A stretch of DNA of 64,000 nucleotides, taken from positions 11,151 through 75,150 of the forward strand of contig JAVBNT010000021.1 of assembly GCA_031551355.1 (NCBI GenBank), in the 5' to 3' direction. Made by a program: the position numbers and the translations under genes. The DNA is from JAVBNT01 sp031551355. Its GTDB lineage: Bacteria; Vulcanimicrobiota; CADAWZ01. Positions 52,650 through 61,426 of this stretch are shown piece after piece (within the stretch, counting starts at the first letter, position 1; each line of letters begins with the position of its first letter). The notes beneath the pieces are model-generated. The model ran no database searches, had not been told where the DNA came from, and was given only the letters and a program-made list of their open reading frames with translations.

Positions 52650-54215
52650 TTGAAGGGCATAAAATTATTGGCACTGATCTCGGTATTATTTATCTCAATT
52701 GTATTGGCAGGCTGCAGCAGCGGAAGCAGCGGAGGCGGAACATCATACAGCTCAAGCGGAGTTGTAAAACCCACACCGATACCGACAACGGATCCGGTAC
52801 AGACAAGCGAAAAATATGTCGGTATGGGAATACAATGTGTACCTGCGGCACTTTACACAAACGACGCCACAACTAAAGTAACATTAAAGGGGTATGACTT
52901 CGGCTCTACACCGGGGACAGTAACCGTTGAAGATGGAAAATCCATAAAAAATCTTGACCTCATAAGCTGGAATCCGACTGCCATTGAGGTGGCGGTAACA
53001 CCATCGCAATTTTCCGCGGGGATATATAACCTTACAATAAATCCCGTCGTCGGAGCCTCAATGGGCACACAGGGCTTCACGATAATGGCTGAGAATATGC
53101 CGATGCTGAAAGATTTCTCATTCAGCTCTCTGCCGACTCCCGGACGCGCTCTGCCCTCCATCCAGTTCACAGGTCTTAATTTATGGAAAGGCCAGCCAGC
53201 TCCGGGCACACTTAGAATATTTGCACAAATAGACGGCAATTCTCCGATCGAGCTGACGATTTCCTCCTTCAACACTGGCGGAACGTCAAATTCCGTAACA
53301 ACAGCAAACAACCCCTCATTAATATTTAAAGGTTCAAAAATTTATTTCTACGCCTCAAACAACTCGGAGCAGTCGAACACTCTCTCAATCAATACTCCGG
53401 GAACCGGAAAAGTTTACGCACTGTTTATCGGAATCAACGACTACAAAAACGTAAATAAGCTAAACTGCTGTGTAGCCGATTCCGAAAGTATGAAACAGGC
53501 TTTGAGCAGCGGAACTTTCAATAGTATGTGGAGCAACGCGGAAATAGTAAGTGTAAATAACACCGACGCCACCAAAGCCGGTATACTGTCGGCAATAGAC
53601 TCGATAATACCGAAAATGACGGGTAAAGATACATTTTTTATGTATTACTCCGGCCATGGAACATCTGCCGATACGTCAAACCCCACACCGACAACGGAAA
53701 CATACATCTGTCCTGTTGACTGCTATATCTCAAAATACAATACGATGCTCAGCAGCGCGGAGCTTAAAACCCGCCTTGCGGCAATGCCGGCAAACGCCCA
53801 AAAAATGCTGATATTCGATTCATGCTACAGCGGCGGTTTCATCGGTAAATCCGGCGAAGCTATTCCCGGAAGGGCCGCCAAATGCATCGTTCTTGAAGAT
53901 ATACCGAAAACCGTTGAAGGGGATGGTTTCAAAAATATCGGCAACTCCGTAATGAATGTATTTTTCTCCACAGCCAGTAAATATAACGAACTCTCATATG
54001 AAGTTTATGCTCTGGGACATGGCATGCACACATTCTTCATTATGGACGGGCTTGGAAAAGACGGAAATAATCTTGGTGCAGCGGCAGTCTACGGAGAATC
54101 TATCGTGGGCTTTGAAGAGCTCTGTAAGCATGTTGCAGATAACGCTACCGGTCAGACACCACAGGTGTTTATGGTTCCGGGAGAGCTCAACTTCCCCGTC
54201 AAAGGCAACAAGTAA
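52650..54215 (+). CDS. Caspase-like (peptidase C14) lipoprotein 2 with IPT/TIG domain
   Basis: A 521-residue paralogue of the gene at 49602. The leader ends with IVLAGCSSGSSGG (lipobox LAGC). An IPT/TIG-like domain (about 50-140; AALYTNDATTKVTLKGYDFG) is followed by a caspase-like domain with His in MYYSGHGTSAD (about 335) and Cys in IFDSCYSGGFIG (about 391). The end, GQTPQVFMVPGEL, matches the paralogue. The start is TTG 52650, decided by AAGGAGG at 52635-52641 with an eight-base spacer. Earlier starts lie before this site. Known bacterial caspase-like (metacaspase/orthocaspase) proteins cleave after Arg/Lys; target unknown here. Confidence 0.88.
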   Translation: MKGIKLLALISVLFISIVLAGCSSGSSGGGTSYSSSGVVKPTPIPTTDPVQTSEKYVGMGIQCVPAALYTNDATTKVTLKGYDFGSTPGTVTVEDGKSIKNLDLISWNPTAIEVAVTPSQFSAGIYNLTINPVVGASMGTQGFTIMAENMPMLKDFSFSSLPTPGRALPSIQFTGLNLWKGQPAPGTLRIFAQIDGNSPIELTISSFNTGGTSNSVTTANNPSLIFKGSKIYFYASNNSEQSNTLSINTPGTGKVYALFIGINDYKNVNKLNCCVADSESMKQALSSGTFNSMWSNAEIVSVNNTDATKAGILSAIDSIIPKMTGKDTFFMYYSGHGTSADTSNPTPTTETYICPVDCYISKYNTMLSSAELKTRLAAMPANAQKMLIFDSCYSGGFIGKSGEAIPGRAAKCIVLEDIPKTVEGDGFKNIGNSVMNVFFSTASKYNELSYEVYALGHGMHTFFIMDGLGKDGNNLGAAAVYGESIVGFEELCKHVADNATGQTPQVFMVPGELNFPVKGNK

Positions 54216-54240
54216 GTTCAGACAAAAAAATGTTAAATAA

Positions 54241-54271
54241 AAAACAGCCGCTTAAAATCAGCGGCTGTTTT
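54241..54271. terminator. Bidirectional rho-independent terminator
   Basis: AAAACAGCCGCT (54241-54252) pairs perfectly over 12 bases with AGCGGCTGTTTT (54260-54271). It lies between convergent genes (caspase-like 2 and selB) and overlaps the last codons and stop of selB (54258-54260). Confidence 0.9.
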
Positions 54272-56159
54272 TTATTCTGCCTTTATCGGTCCGTTTTGTA
54301 AGTCCGTCACGGTCAAATGATTCCATCAGCGCGATCAGGTAATGCCTGCCGCCACCGGTAATTTTTTTGATATGTTCCAGTCCCAGAAACTCCTGTTCGC
54401 CAAACATCGACATAAAGTCAGCCGATATTTCATCGTATGCCTTTTTCGATACGGCATAATTTTCGCAAAGGCGCAGTAAACCGTCTTTTTCCATTTCCTT
54501 AAGAGTTTTCAAAAGCTGCTGCGGAGACATCGCCAGCGAATCGGCCAGTTTCCCGACAGCCAGCCCTCCTTTATCGGCATCTTCAAGTAAAGGCACTACT
54601 TTTGCACGGATTTTCAGTTCCTGCTGGCTCATAGAAGGCGTATGAGTTTCAAGAGCAATATTACCCCTCATATTCTTTATTTTTACAAAAGGTGCTAATA
54701 TTTCCGCATAGACATCCGGATCAAAACTGCCGAGACCGGCCATCGATGCGAGAGAGGCCGGATTCAGGCCGGAGGATTTTGGCTGCAACTTATGGTGTGC
54801 AGATAAAATAGCCTCTATCCTCTCCGCCAACAGGGGAATTTTTTCTTTTACAAGCCATAAATTCCGATCCACTTTGATTAAACTTCCGCATTCCTCAAGA
54901 CGACGGAGATGTTTTAAAGATGTTTTTTCATCCCTTGAATACCTGTTCTTTGCGGAAACGCAAAAATCTGATCCGGCAATCGCTGCACAAAAGAAATCAT
55001 CGCCCTCATTCAGTTTTTTCTCGGCCAGCTCCAGCAGGTTAAGATGCAGTTCCTTACGCTTACCCGGCGGGTTAGCCGTTAAAACAATACCTCCGCCGAA
55101 GGTAATATTGGGGTTTTGCAGGCGTATAATATAATGATCTCCGGCCGCAAGCGCAATATTTTCCTTTAAAATCAATCTGGCGTAACATTTTTCTTTAGGT
55201 TGCAGCAGATCTTTATCTATCAGTCTCACGGAAACAGCACATTTTGAAGTACCCGCCAAAAAATAATTGTCGGATATCCTCGGCAGAGAAATGTTTTCCG
55301 AGATATTATTCAAAGTAACGACAACATCAGCCGACGTTTCATAAACATCATCCGTCACAGCCGTCATTCCCTTGGCAACATCCTTATGTGAGACGCCCTT
55401 TACATTAAGAGCGGCGCAAATACCGGTGCCGACGGTATCAAGGTTCTGCCTGTAACCCTGAATCATTCTCAGCGAACACTTCTGACGCTGAGGCAGCAGC
55501 ATTAAATTGTCAAGACATGAGACGATACCCGAAACAGGGACCCCGGTAAAGACAGTGCCGTAGCCTTTGGCCGGAAAAACTTTTTCGATATTAAGTCTGA
55601 ATGCCCTGTCATCAAAACCGCGCCTAACCTTTGACACCAGCAGATCCAGTTCTTTGCGAACCACATGCAGCCCTTCTCCGGTGACGGCTGAAAATCTCAC
55701 CACCGGCGGCGAGTAAAAACCATTGGCGGAAAGAAGTTCAAAAACATCTGCTTCAAGCCGGCAAAGCTCATCTTCTCCGGCAAGATCCGATTTCGTGATC
55801 ACCGCCATTACAAGCGGCTTACGAAGCAGGGATACTATTTTAAGATGCTCAACAGTCTGCGGCATAATACCGTCGTCAGCAGCGATAATCAGCATCAGAA
55901 CATCAATAACCGATGCTCCTGCAATCATATTCTTGATAAAATCTTCATGACCGGGGACATCGACAATACCAGCCATACGGCCACCCTGCAGCGGACATGG
56001 GGCGAACCCCAGCTCAATAGTAAGCCCTCTCTTTTTTTCTTCAACAAGTGTGTCCGTATCCAGCCCGGTAAGATGCTTTACAAGAGCTGTTTTCCCATGA
56101 TCAACATGTCCCGCTGTTCCTATCATAGCCGGAACAATCGTTCTGTCCGAAGCAATCAT
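54258..56159 (-). CDS. selB: Selenocysteine-specific elongation factor SelB
   Basis: A 633-residue translation factor that brings Sec-tRNA to UGA codons with a SECIS hairpin. The GTPase domain is intact: GTAGHVDHGKTALVKHLTG (G1, about 13-31), KKRGLTIELGFA (about 43-54), DVPGHEDFIKNMI (about 67-79) and TKSDL (G4, about 120-124). Domains II-III follow, then the C-terminal winged-helix domains that bind the SECIS (about 440-633). ATG 56159 is chosen for GGAGA seven bases upstream; the longest frame starts 21 bases earlier. Its presence implies a selenoprotein set elsewhere. selA, selC and selD are not in the window. Confidence 0.94.
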   Translation of the reverse strand: MIASDRTIVPAMIGTAGHVDHGKTALVKHLTGLDTDTLVEEKKRGLTIELGFAPCPLQGGRMAGIVDVPGHEDFIKNMIAGASVIDVLMLIIAADDGIMPQTVEHLKIVSLLRKPLVMAVITKSDLAGEDELCRLEADVFELLSANGFYSPPVVRFSAVTGEGLHVVRKELDLLVSKVRRGFDDRAFRLNIEKVFPAKGYGTVFTGVPVSGIVSCLDNLMLLPQRQKCSLRMIQGYRQNLDTVGTGICAALNVKGVSHKDVAKGMTAVTDDVYETSADVVVTLNNISENISLPRISDNYFLAGTSKCAVSVRLIDKDLLQPKEKCYARLILKENIALAAGDHYIIRLQNPNITFGGGIVLTANPPGKRKELHLNLLELAEKKLNEGDDFFCAAIAGSDFCVSAKNRYSRDEKTSLKHLRRLEECGSLIKVDRNLWLVKEKIPLLAERIEAILSAHHKLQPKSSGLNPASLASMAGLGSFDPDVYAEILAPFVKIKNMRGNIALETHTPSMSQQELKIRAKVVPLLEDADKGGLAVGKLADSLAMSPQQLLKTLKEMEKDGLLRLCENYAVSKKAYDEISADFMSMFGEQEFLGLEHIKKITGGGRHYLIALMESFDRDGLTKRTDKGRIKNSR

Positions 56160-56187
56160 ATAAAAATCTCCATTCAGCAAATAACGG

Positions 56188-56601
56188 CTATTTTTTTATA
56201 AAAGACAGTGTAATTTCATTTTCACATAATTTCAAATTTATTGACAGGCCTGTTATTTTCGATATTTTTTCCAGAGAAAATCCTTCCAGAAGAAGATTTT
56301 TGGCAACATTGATTTTCTCAATCATCATCCCCTTGGCAACGCCGTTTTCAAATCCGGTTTCCACTCCCTTGGAAACACCCTTTAAAAGAGCATGCTGTAT
56401 GCCTTTCTTCACTCCGGCACTGATGCCTTTTTCAAGCCCGGCCTGAAAGTCATTACCGTTTTCATCATTATTATTGCCGGAATCATTACCACGACGCAGT
56501 TCCTCCACAAAAGAAATACGCTCTTCAGGAGTCAGCTCACGCCATATCTTAACCGCCTTTTCCAAAGGCGACTTACTTTTTCTACCGGACGTTGATGCCA
56601 T
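56188..56601 (-). CDS. Small Gly-periodic protein resembling the C-terminus of Rpn/YhgA-type nucleases
   Basis: A 137-residue protein. The start is basic, and residues about 55-95 have Lys-Gly pairs with a near four-residue period (EKGISAGVKKGIQHALLKG, and again VSKGVETGFENGVAKG). The following MIEKINVAKNLLLEGFSLEK then ISKITGLS is very like the C-terminal tail of Rpn/PD-(D/E)XK transposase-like proteins. The nuclease domain is absent, so it is a small independent gene or a remnant. GGGAG precedes ATG 56601. It is transcribed together with selB (28 bases between). Confidence 0.6.
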   Translation of the reverse strand: MASTSGRKSKSPLEKAVKIWRELTPEERISFVEELRRGNDSGNNNDENGNDFQAGLEKGISAGVKKGIQHALLKGVSKGVETGFENGVAKGMMIEKINVAKNLLLEGFSLEKISKITGLSINLKLCENEITLSFIKK

Positions 56602-57120
56602 TTGTAACTCTCCCTATAAAAAATATTAAATGTGTCGATCAATTTTATCGTTTTATAGTAAAACCAAAAAATAATGCTCATTTTAGCCTTTTAAATACCT
56701 GGATTGCCACGCGGAGCCTATCCCCGCGCCAATGTCATTAAGTTAGTATTTTTCATAGCCAATTTTGACATCTTTGGATCTCTCACAGAGGGTACGGAGG
56801 ATAAATGCCAGTTAAAACCTCTCTGTGTTCTCCTCTTCTCTGTGAGAAACCATTTTCTCTTAGATCAACTTGATTTAACATAGCCTATGTCAATCAGGTA
56901 AAAGCCATCCGGCAATATCCGTAGGTGTAATAAATTTGATAATGGTCACGGCATATTTGTAAAGTATTGTCTACATTTTTACAAGTTGCTCTAACTTAAC
57001 GACATTGCTCCCCACACAGGCGGGGACTCGCGATGACAGTTATTTATAAAACACATAAAAATGGGGGTTATCCCAGTAAAACTATTGAGATACCCCCTCA
57101 AAAAACGGTTCAAACCGAAA
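56602..57120. repeat. Gene-free repeat island
   Basis: About 520 bases without a gene. It contains the GGCGGGGACTCGCGATGAC block (about 57019-57038), an inverted copy of the GTCATCGCGAGTCCCCGCC block near 13099, and also GGATTGCCACGCGG (about 56699), AAGTTGCTCTAA (about 56983), and degenerate CTCTGTG words (about 56783-56852) related to those at 12894-13005. A terminator closes it at 57063-57097. Confidence 0.6.
57063..57097 (-). terminator. Terminator for the Cys-rich protein gene
   Basis: GGGGGTTATC (57063-57072) pairs with GATACCCCC (57089-57097) with one bulge. On the minus strand it is followed by ATTTTTATG. It lies about 25 bases after the stop at 57121. Confidence 0.7.
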
Positions 57121-58038
57121 TTAATCCTTAATAACCGTCATCGAAGCTCCACAGCATTTAAATTCCGGTTTTTTGGCGGCATCTTCGCCGACACAATCCT
57201 CTTCTATAATAATTTTAGCACCGCATTTTTTGCATTCAAACATATCGCCGGAAGAATCTTCCAGTGAGTTTATATCAGTCATCGGCTTTGAGCAGCAGCC
57301 TATTTTACCGGCATTGGCTTCGTCCGTAATCACAATTCTTTCGCAAACAGTGCAGAATAATGCCGTATTCGCTTCATTTTCAAGCTCGGCGTCGCTTTCT
57401 TCGGAGGCTCCCTTTCCGGTCATCGGCTCGCCGCAGCAGGTTACGGCAATATATTTTCCGGGAGACTCGCAGAAATTCTCCTCTTCAATAACCATTTTAG
57501 CGCCGCATTTCTTACACTCAAAAAGCTCACCGGCGTGAGTTGTCAAAGCTGCCGGATCAACCATCTTTTTACCGCAGCACTGGATTCCGCAGCCATCCTT
57601 GCAGGTGCATGGTTTCACAACGGACAAAAGCGCCCGGCAATCCGTGCAATACAGAAAATTAGTATCATCGCCGCAGTTGCATTCTCCCTCACAGCCGCAC
57701 TCATCTTCGTCCACACCTATGCACTCCATCGGCTCGCCGCAGCAGGTGAAACAGCACTCACGGCCTTCGAGCGGACAATTGCAGTCATCTTCAATGATTA
57801 CCTTAGCGCCGCATTTTTTACACTCAAGGATGTTGCCGATACTGCTGGGAATATCATTAAGATTGATCATATTCTTACCGCAGCACTGAATTTCTTTTGC
57901 TTTATCATTCAGCTCCACAAGAGCAACTTTCCTGTTGCAGACAGGGCAATATAAAAACTCAAGCTCATCCTCTTCTCCGCAGGCAGAGCAATCGTGTTCT
58001 AAATTTTCGGAAGATCCGCAGCCACAATTTTTACCCAT
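57121..58038 (-). CDS. Triplicated desulforedoxin/rubredoxin-like Cys-rich protein
   Basis: A 305-residue protein made of three tandem modules of about 90 residues (about 25-115, 125-215, 225-305). Each holds a CPVC or CTDC/CTVC pair, a CCGK/CCSK(K/P)M knuckle, then ECKKCGAKVIIE, and ends in CCGEPM or CCGASM. The CxxC...CCG pattern is like the iron site of desulforedoxin and the N-terminus of desulfoferrodoxin. It starts with MGKNCGCGSSENLEHDCSAC, itself Cys-rich. GGAGG stands before ATG 58038. It probably binds several iron or zinc ions and may act in redox or metal storage; function unknown. Confidence 0.78.
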   Translation of the reverse strand: MGKNCGCGSSENLEHDCSACGEEDELEFLYCPVCNRKVALVELNDKAKEIQCCGKNMINLNDIPSSIGNILECKKCGAKVIIEDDCNCPLEGRECCFTCCGEPMECIGVDEDECGCEGECNCGDDTNFLYCTDCRALLSVVKPCTCKDGCGIQCCGKKMVDPAALTTHAGELFECKKCGAKMVIEEENFCESPGKYIAVTCCGEPMTGKGASEESDAELENEANTALFCTVCERIVITDEANAGKIGCCSKPMTDINSLEDSSGDMFECKKCGAKIIIEEDCVGEDAAKKPEFKCCGASMTVIKD

Positions 58039-58134
58039 AATTATAAAACCTCCATAAAGACAATTATTTTACAATATAATATTCTCACAGTAAAATTCTC
58101 ACAAAAAGGCAAAAAACCTTTAATTTATCCACTG

Positions 58135-59994
58135 TTAATTTTTCTTAAGATACATCATCAGCGTCCATATCGCCGCCGGTGTAATGCCGCCGATTCTTGA
58201 AGCCTGTCCCAACGAAACAGGTTTTAAATTTTCAAGCTTTTCCGTAACCTCATTTGAAAGACCGCGTATATCCCTGTAAGAAATATCTTCCGGCAATTTT
58301 ATGTTCTCAAGGTTTTTAAATTTTTCGATATCGCTCTGCTGACGCTTTATAAAACCGTCATACTTTATATCCAGTTCAACCTGATACAATACATCATCCG
58401 GCAAAGGCGCTTCACAGCCCTCGAGCTCGGAAATTTTTTTATAATCAACATTGGGCCTTCTGAGCAGTTCCTCAAGAGTCGTAGTCTTTTTGATTGAATT
58501 TTCATCCCATTCGCCAAGTTTGCGGTTAACTTCCGCGGAAGGATAAATTTTAACCGCCGACAGTCTCGCTTTTTCAGCTTCAATCTGCGACTTTTTTTCC
58601 TGCGTATATTTATAATCATCCTCGCTCACGAGTCCAAGGTCAAAGCCAACCGGCCTCATCCTCAAATCGGCGTTATCTTCCCGAAGGATGATCCTGTATT
58701 CGCAGCGCGAGGAAAAAATTCTATACGGTTCATCGGTGCCCTTAGTGACAAGATCATCAATCATAACACCGATATAGGCCTGTGAACGGTCCAGAATCAG
58801 CGGCTGGCGCTTTTGGACTTTAAGGGCGGCATTGATACCGGCCATAATCCCCTGCCCCGCAGCTTCTTCATAACCGGTTGTGGCATTTATCTGCCCGGCA
58901 AAATATAAATTTCTGACAATCCTGGTTTCCAGAGTCGGATAAAGCTGGCGCGGATCGGAATAGTCGTGCTCGATACCATAGCCCGGACGGATAATTTCCA
59001 CTTCCTCAAGACCTTTTATCGAACGAAGCATCTTAAGCTGCAGTTCCACCGGCAGGCTGGTCGACAGTCCGTTAGGATAATACTCCACCGTATCAAGTCC
59101 TTCCGGTTCAAGAAAAACATGGTGCTCGCTGCGTCCGGCAAACTTCGTCACCTTATCTTCTATCGACGGACAGTATCTGACGCCGGTGCCGGTGATCACA
59201 CCGGTAAACAGCGGCGATAAATCCCTGCCGCTGCGGATTATTTCATGCGTCCGCTCGTTTGTGTATGTGATATAACAGGAAACCTGCGGCTGAATAACCG
59301 AGGCTCCCGGTGAAAAAGAAAAAGGTGTCGGCGGTTCATCACCTTTTTGCTCGGCCATCACGGAAAAATCAATCGTTCTGCCGTCAAGCCGCGGCGGCGT
59401 GCCGGTTTTAAAACGCCCCATTTTAAAGCCAAGCTCCCGGAGATTCTCCGACAGATGGCTGGCGGCACCCTCTCCCATACGTCCACCGGGAAAATTTTTA
59501 AGGCCTATATGTATAAGGCCGTTCAAAAAGGTTCCGGGAGTAAGAATAACCGTATGCGACTCAAACTCCTGCCCGGTAACGTCCCTTATTCCACGGGCAA
59601 AGCCATCCTCAACCAGCACTTCGGCAGCCACCCCCTGTTTTACGTCAAGGTTAGGCTGGTTTAAAATCGTTCTTTTTATGTAGGAGGCGTATAATGCCCT
59701 GTCAACCTGGACTCTAAGGCCGCGTGACGAAGGTCCTTTACTCGAATTAAGCCTGCGGAACTGGATGCCGCTGAAGTCGGCAGCTTTTCCCATCTCTCCG
59801 CCGAGAGCGTCTATTTCCTTGGTTATATGGCCCTTGCCGACACCGCCGACAGCAGGGTTACAGGAAATATGTCCGAGAGTATCCACATTAATAGTATATA
59901 AGAGCGTACGGCAGCCCATTCTGGCGGCGGCAAGCGCAGCTTCAGTTCCGGCATGCCCTGCGCCGGCAACAATTACATCATACATTCTGCTCAT
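58135..59994 (-). CDS. mnmG: tRNA uridine-5-carboxymethylaminomethyl modification enzyme MnmG
   Basis: A 619-residue FAD enzyme that, with MnmE, modifies U34 of certain tRNAs. Residues about 4-16 form the FAD loop YDVIVAGAGHAGTEAA, then SCNPAVGGVGKGHITKEIDALGG and FRRLNSSKGPSSRGLRVQ follow, which are family signatures. The end has the DIRGLSNEVTEKLENLKPVS and ASRIGGITPAAIW motifs. Length is normal. ATG 59994 is used; a TTG 15 bases earlier and an ATG nine bases later are alternatives. It overlaps the end of the transporter gene by 17 bases. Confidence 0.96.
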   Translation of the reverse strand: MSRMYDVIVAGAGHAGTEAALAAARMGCRTLLYTINVDTLGHISCNPAVGGVGKGHITKEIDALGGEMGKAADFSGIQFRRLNSSKGPSSRGLRVQVDRALYASYIKRTILNQPNLDVKQGVAAEVLVEDGFARGIRDVTGQEFESHTVILTPGTFLNGLIHIGLKNFPGGRMGEGAASHLSENLRELGFKMGRFKTGTPPRLDGRTIDFSVMAEQKGDEPPTPFSFSPGASVIQPQVSCYITYTNERTHEIIRSGRDLSPLFTGVITGTGVRYCPSIEDKVTKFAGRSEHHVFLEPEGLDTVEYYPNGLSTSLPVELQLKMLRSIKGLEEVEIIRPGYGIEHDYSDPRQLYPTLETRIVRNLYFAGQINATTGYEEAAGQGIMAGINAALKVQKRQPLILDRSQAYIGVMIDDLVTKGTDEPYRIFSSRCEYRIILREDNADLRMRPVGFDLGLVSEDDYKYTQEKKSQIEAEKARLSAVKIYPSAEVNRKLGEWDENSIKKTTTLEELLRRPNVDYKKISELEGCEAPLPDDVLYQVELDIKYDGFIKRQQSDIEKFKNLENIKLPEDISYRDIRGLSNEVTEKLENLKPVSLGQASRIGGITPAAIWTLMMYLKKN

Positions 59995-61378
59995 TTGTAC
60001 CCGGTTCAATACCTTTCTTCCTGTCTCTGGCCTCGGTTATTTTGGCAAAAAGAATCAAGGCAAAAAAAGCAGCAAATCCTATACCGGCAAAAACATACCA
60101 TATATAATGGGCATTGGCATAAACCGACGGCAACTCGGCTCCGCATTTTATGGCGTTTTGCCACTGCAGATGAACTTCCGGCGGCAGCTTGTTCGGATCA
60201 GGGCACCATTTTTCCAGTAAAAATCCTGAGATACCGAAACCAAGCAGATTGCCGAAAAAGCTGTTTAAATGTGAATATCCCATATAAAGCGCCGTTTCTC
60301 CCGGAGGAGCCTGCTTCGATGCATATTCCAGAAACCTGGGCGAAAGAAAACATTCGGCCAGACCTTGCAGGCCGATACCGACAAGCAAAGCGATCGTAAC
60401 CGGATGAAGGGCCATTCCCAGAAAAGGAACCGTCTGGCCGCATGTCTTGGTTATAAACGGCCCCAAACTCATCGTCAGTGCCGAAAAAGGAATGATGAAA
60501 AGGGCGATGCCGATTGAATGCAGAGAATTTATTTTCAGCCTTCTCGTCATTTCGGTAATAAACGCGACAAAGCAGACGACGACAAGCGGATTGACATTCG
60601 CATACCATTCGGGGGAAGCGGCCTCACCGACAGTGCGCAGCACATATTTGGGCATTGTCGCATAAAGCTGGTGCTGGATGGCCCAAAAACCGCCGACAAT
60701 AATAATCAGCGCCATAAAACGTCCGTTGGCCAAAACGCGCAGGAAACCGCTCCAAAGCTCTCCGACAGTCTTTCCCTCACCCTTGGAGGTGATATTTTTA
60801 AAAAAGAAAAGAATGATAAAAAATGCCAGCAGACACAGTCCGGCAGACAAAAAGTTTATGTATTGAAGTCCCCAGGCAACGCGGATAAACTTGGCAACCG
60901 TCTTGCCGGAAAAAGAACCGATATTGACCATCATATAGAAGATTGAGAATGCCTTGGCACGGTTATCCTCATCGGAACACTGGGCAACGGTACCCGTTAT
61001 GACCGACTTTATAAAAGAGCCGCCAAGCATGATCAGAAAAAGACTCAAAAGAGTAGACGGTTTGGTCAAAACCGCCCCCATTAGACCGTAACCGATCGCC
61101 AAAAGCATAAAAGCCAGCAACAGTGCCCGGCGGAAACCTATTTTGTCGGCAAGGGCCCCGGCAAAAGTCGGCATAAAATACAGAACCGACGAAAAAACCG
61201 CGGAGATCAAACCGGCCTCAACATCGCTGTAACCAATCAGATTCGTCAGGTAAAGGGTTATCGAAATGAACATCGCATAAAAAGAAGCTCTTTCGAGCAG
61301 CTCCACGGTGTTTGCCGTCCAAAATGCGGGCGGATATTTGTTTTTTCTTTTATCTGCTTGCACAGCCACGTCAGTCAT
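59978..61378 (-). CDS. POT/PTR-family peptide:proton symporter
   Basis: A 466-residue membrane transporter with about 12-14 helices. The family start motif ELLERASFYAMFISITLYL (about residues 27-45) has the ExxER pattern, and FAGALADKIGFRRALLLAFM (about 72-91) and IFYMMVNIGSF are also typical of proton-dependent oligopeptide transporters. It probably imports di- or tripeptides with protons. GGAGG precedes ATG 61378. It is the first gene of a unit with mnmG. It diverges from family members in the middle loop. Confidence 0.82.
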   Translation of the reverse strand: MTDVAVQADKRKNKYPPAFWTANTVELLERASFYAMFISITLYLTNLIGYSDVEAGLISAVFSSVLYFMPTFAGALADKIGFRRALLLAFMLLAIGYGLMGAVLTKPSTLLSLFLIMLGGSFIKSVITGTVAQCSDEDNRAKAFSIFYMMVNIGSFSGKTVAKFIRVAWGLQYINFLSAGLCLLAFFIILFFFKNITSKGEGKTVGELWSGFLRVLANGRFMALIIIVGGFWAIQHQLYATMPKYVLRTVGEAASPEWYANVNPLVVVCFVAFITEMTRRLKINSLHSIGIALFIIPFSALTMSLGPFITKTCGQTVPFLGMALHPVTIALLVGIGLQGLAECFLSPRFLEYASKQAPPGETALYMGYSHLNSFFGNLLGFGISGFLLEKWCPDPNKLPPEVHLQWQNAIKCGAELPSVYANAHYIWYVFAGIGFAAFFALILFAKITEARDRKKGIEPGTNEQNV

Positions 61379-61426
61379 TTATTTTCCTCCGGAATACTAA
61401 AATTATTATTTTATCGCTTAAATTAT

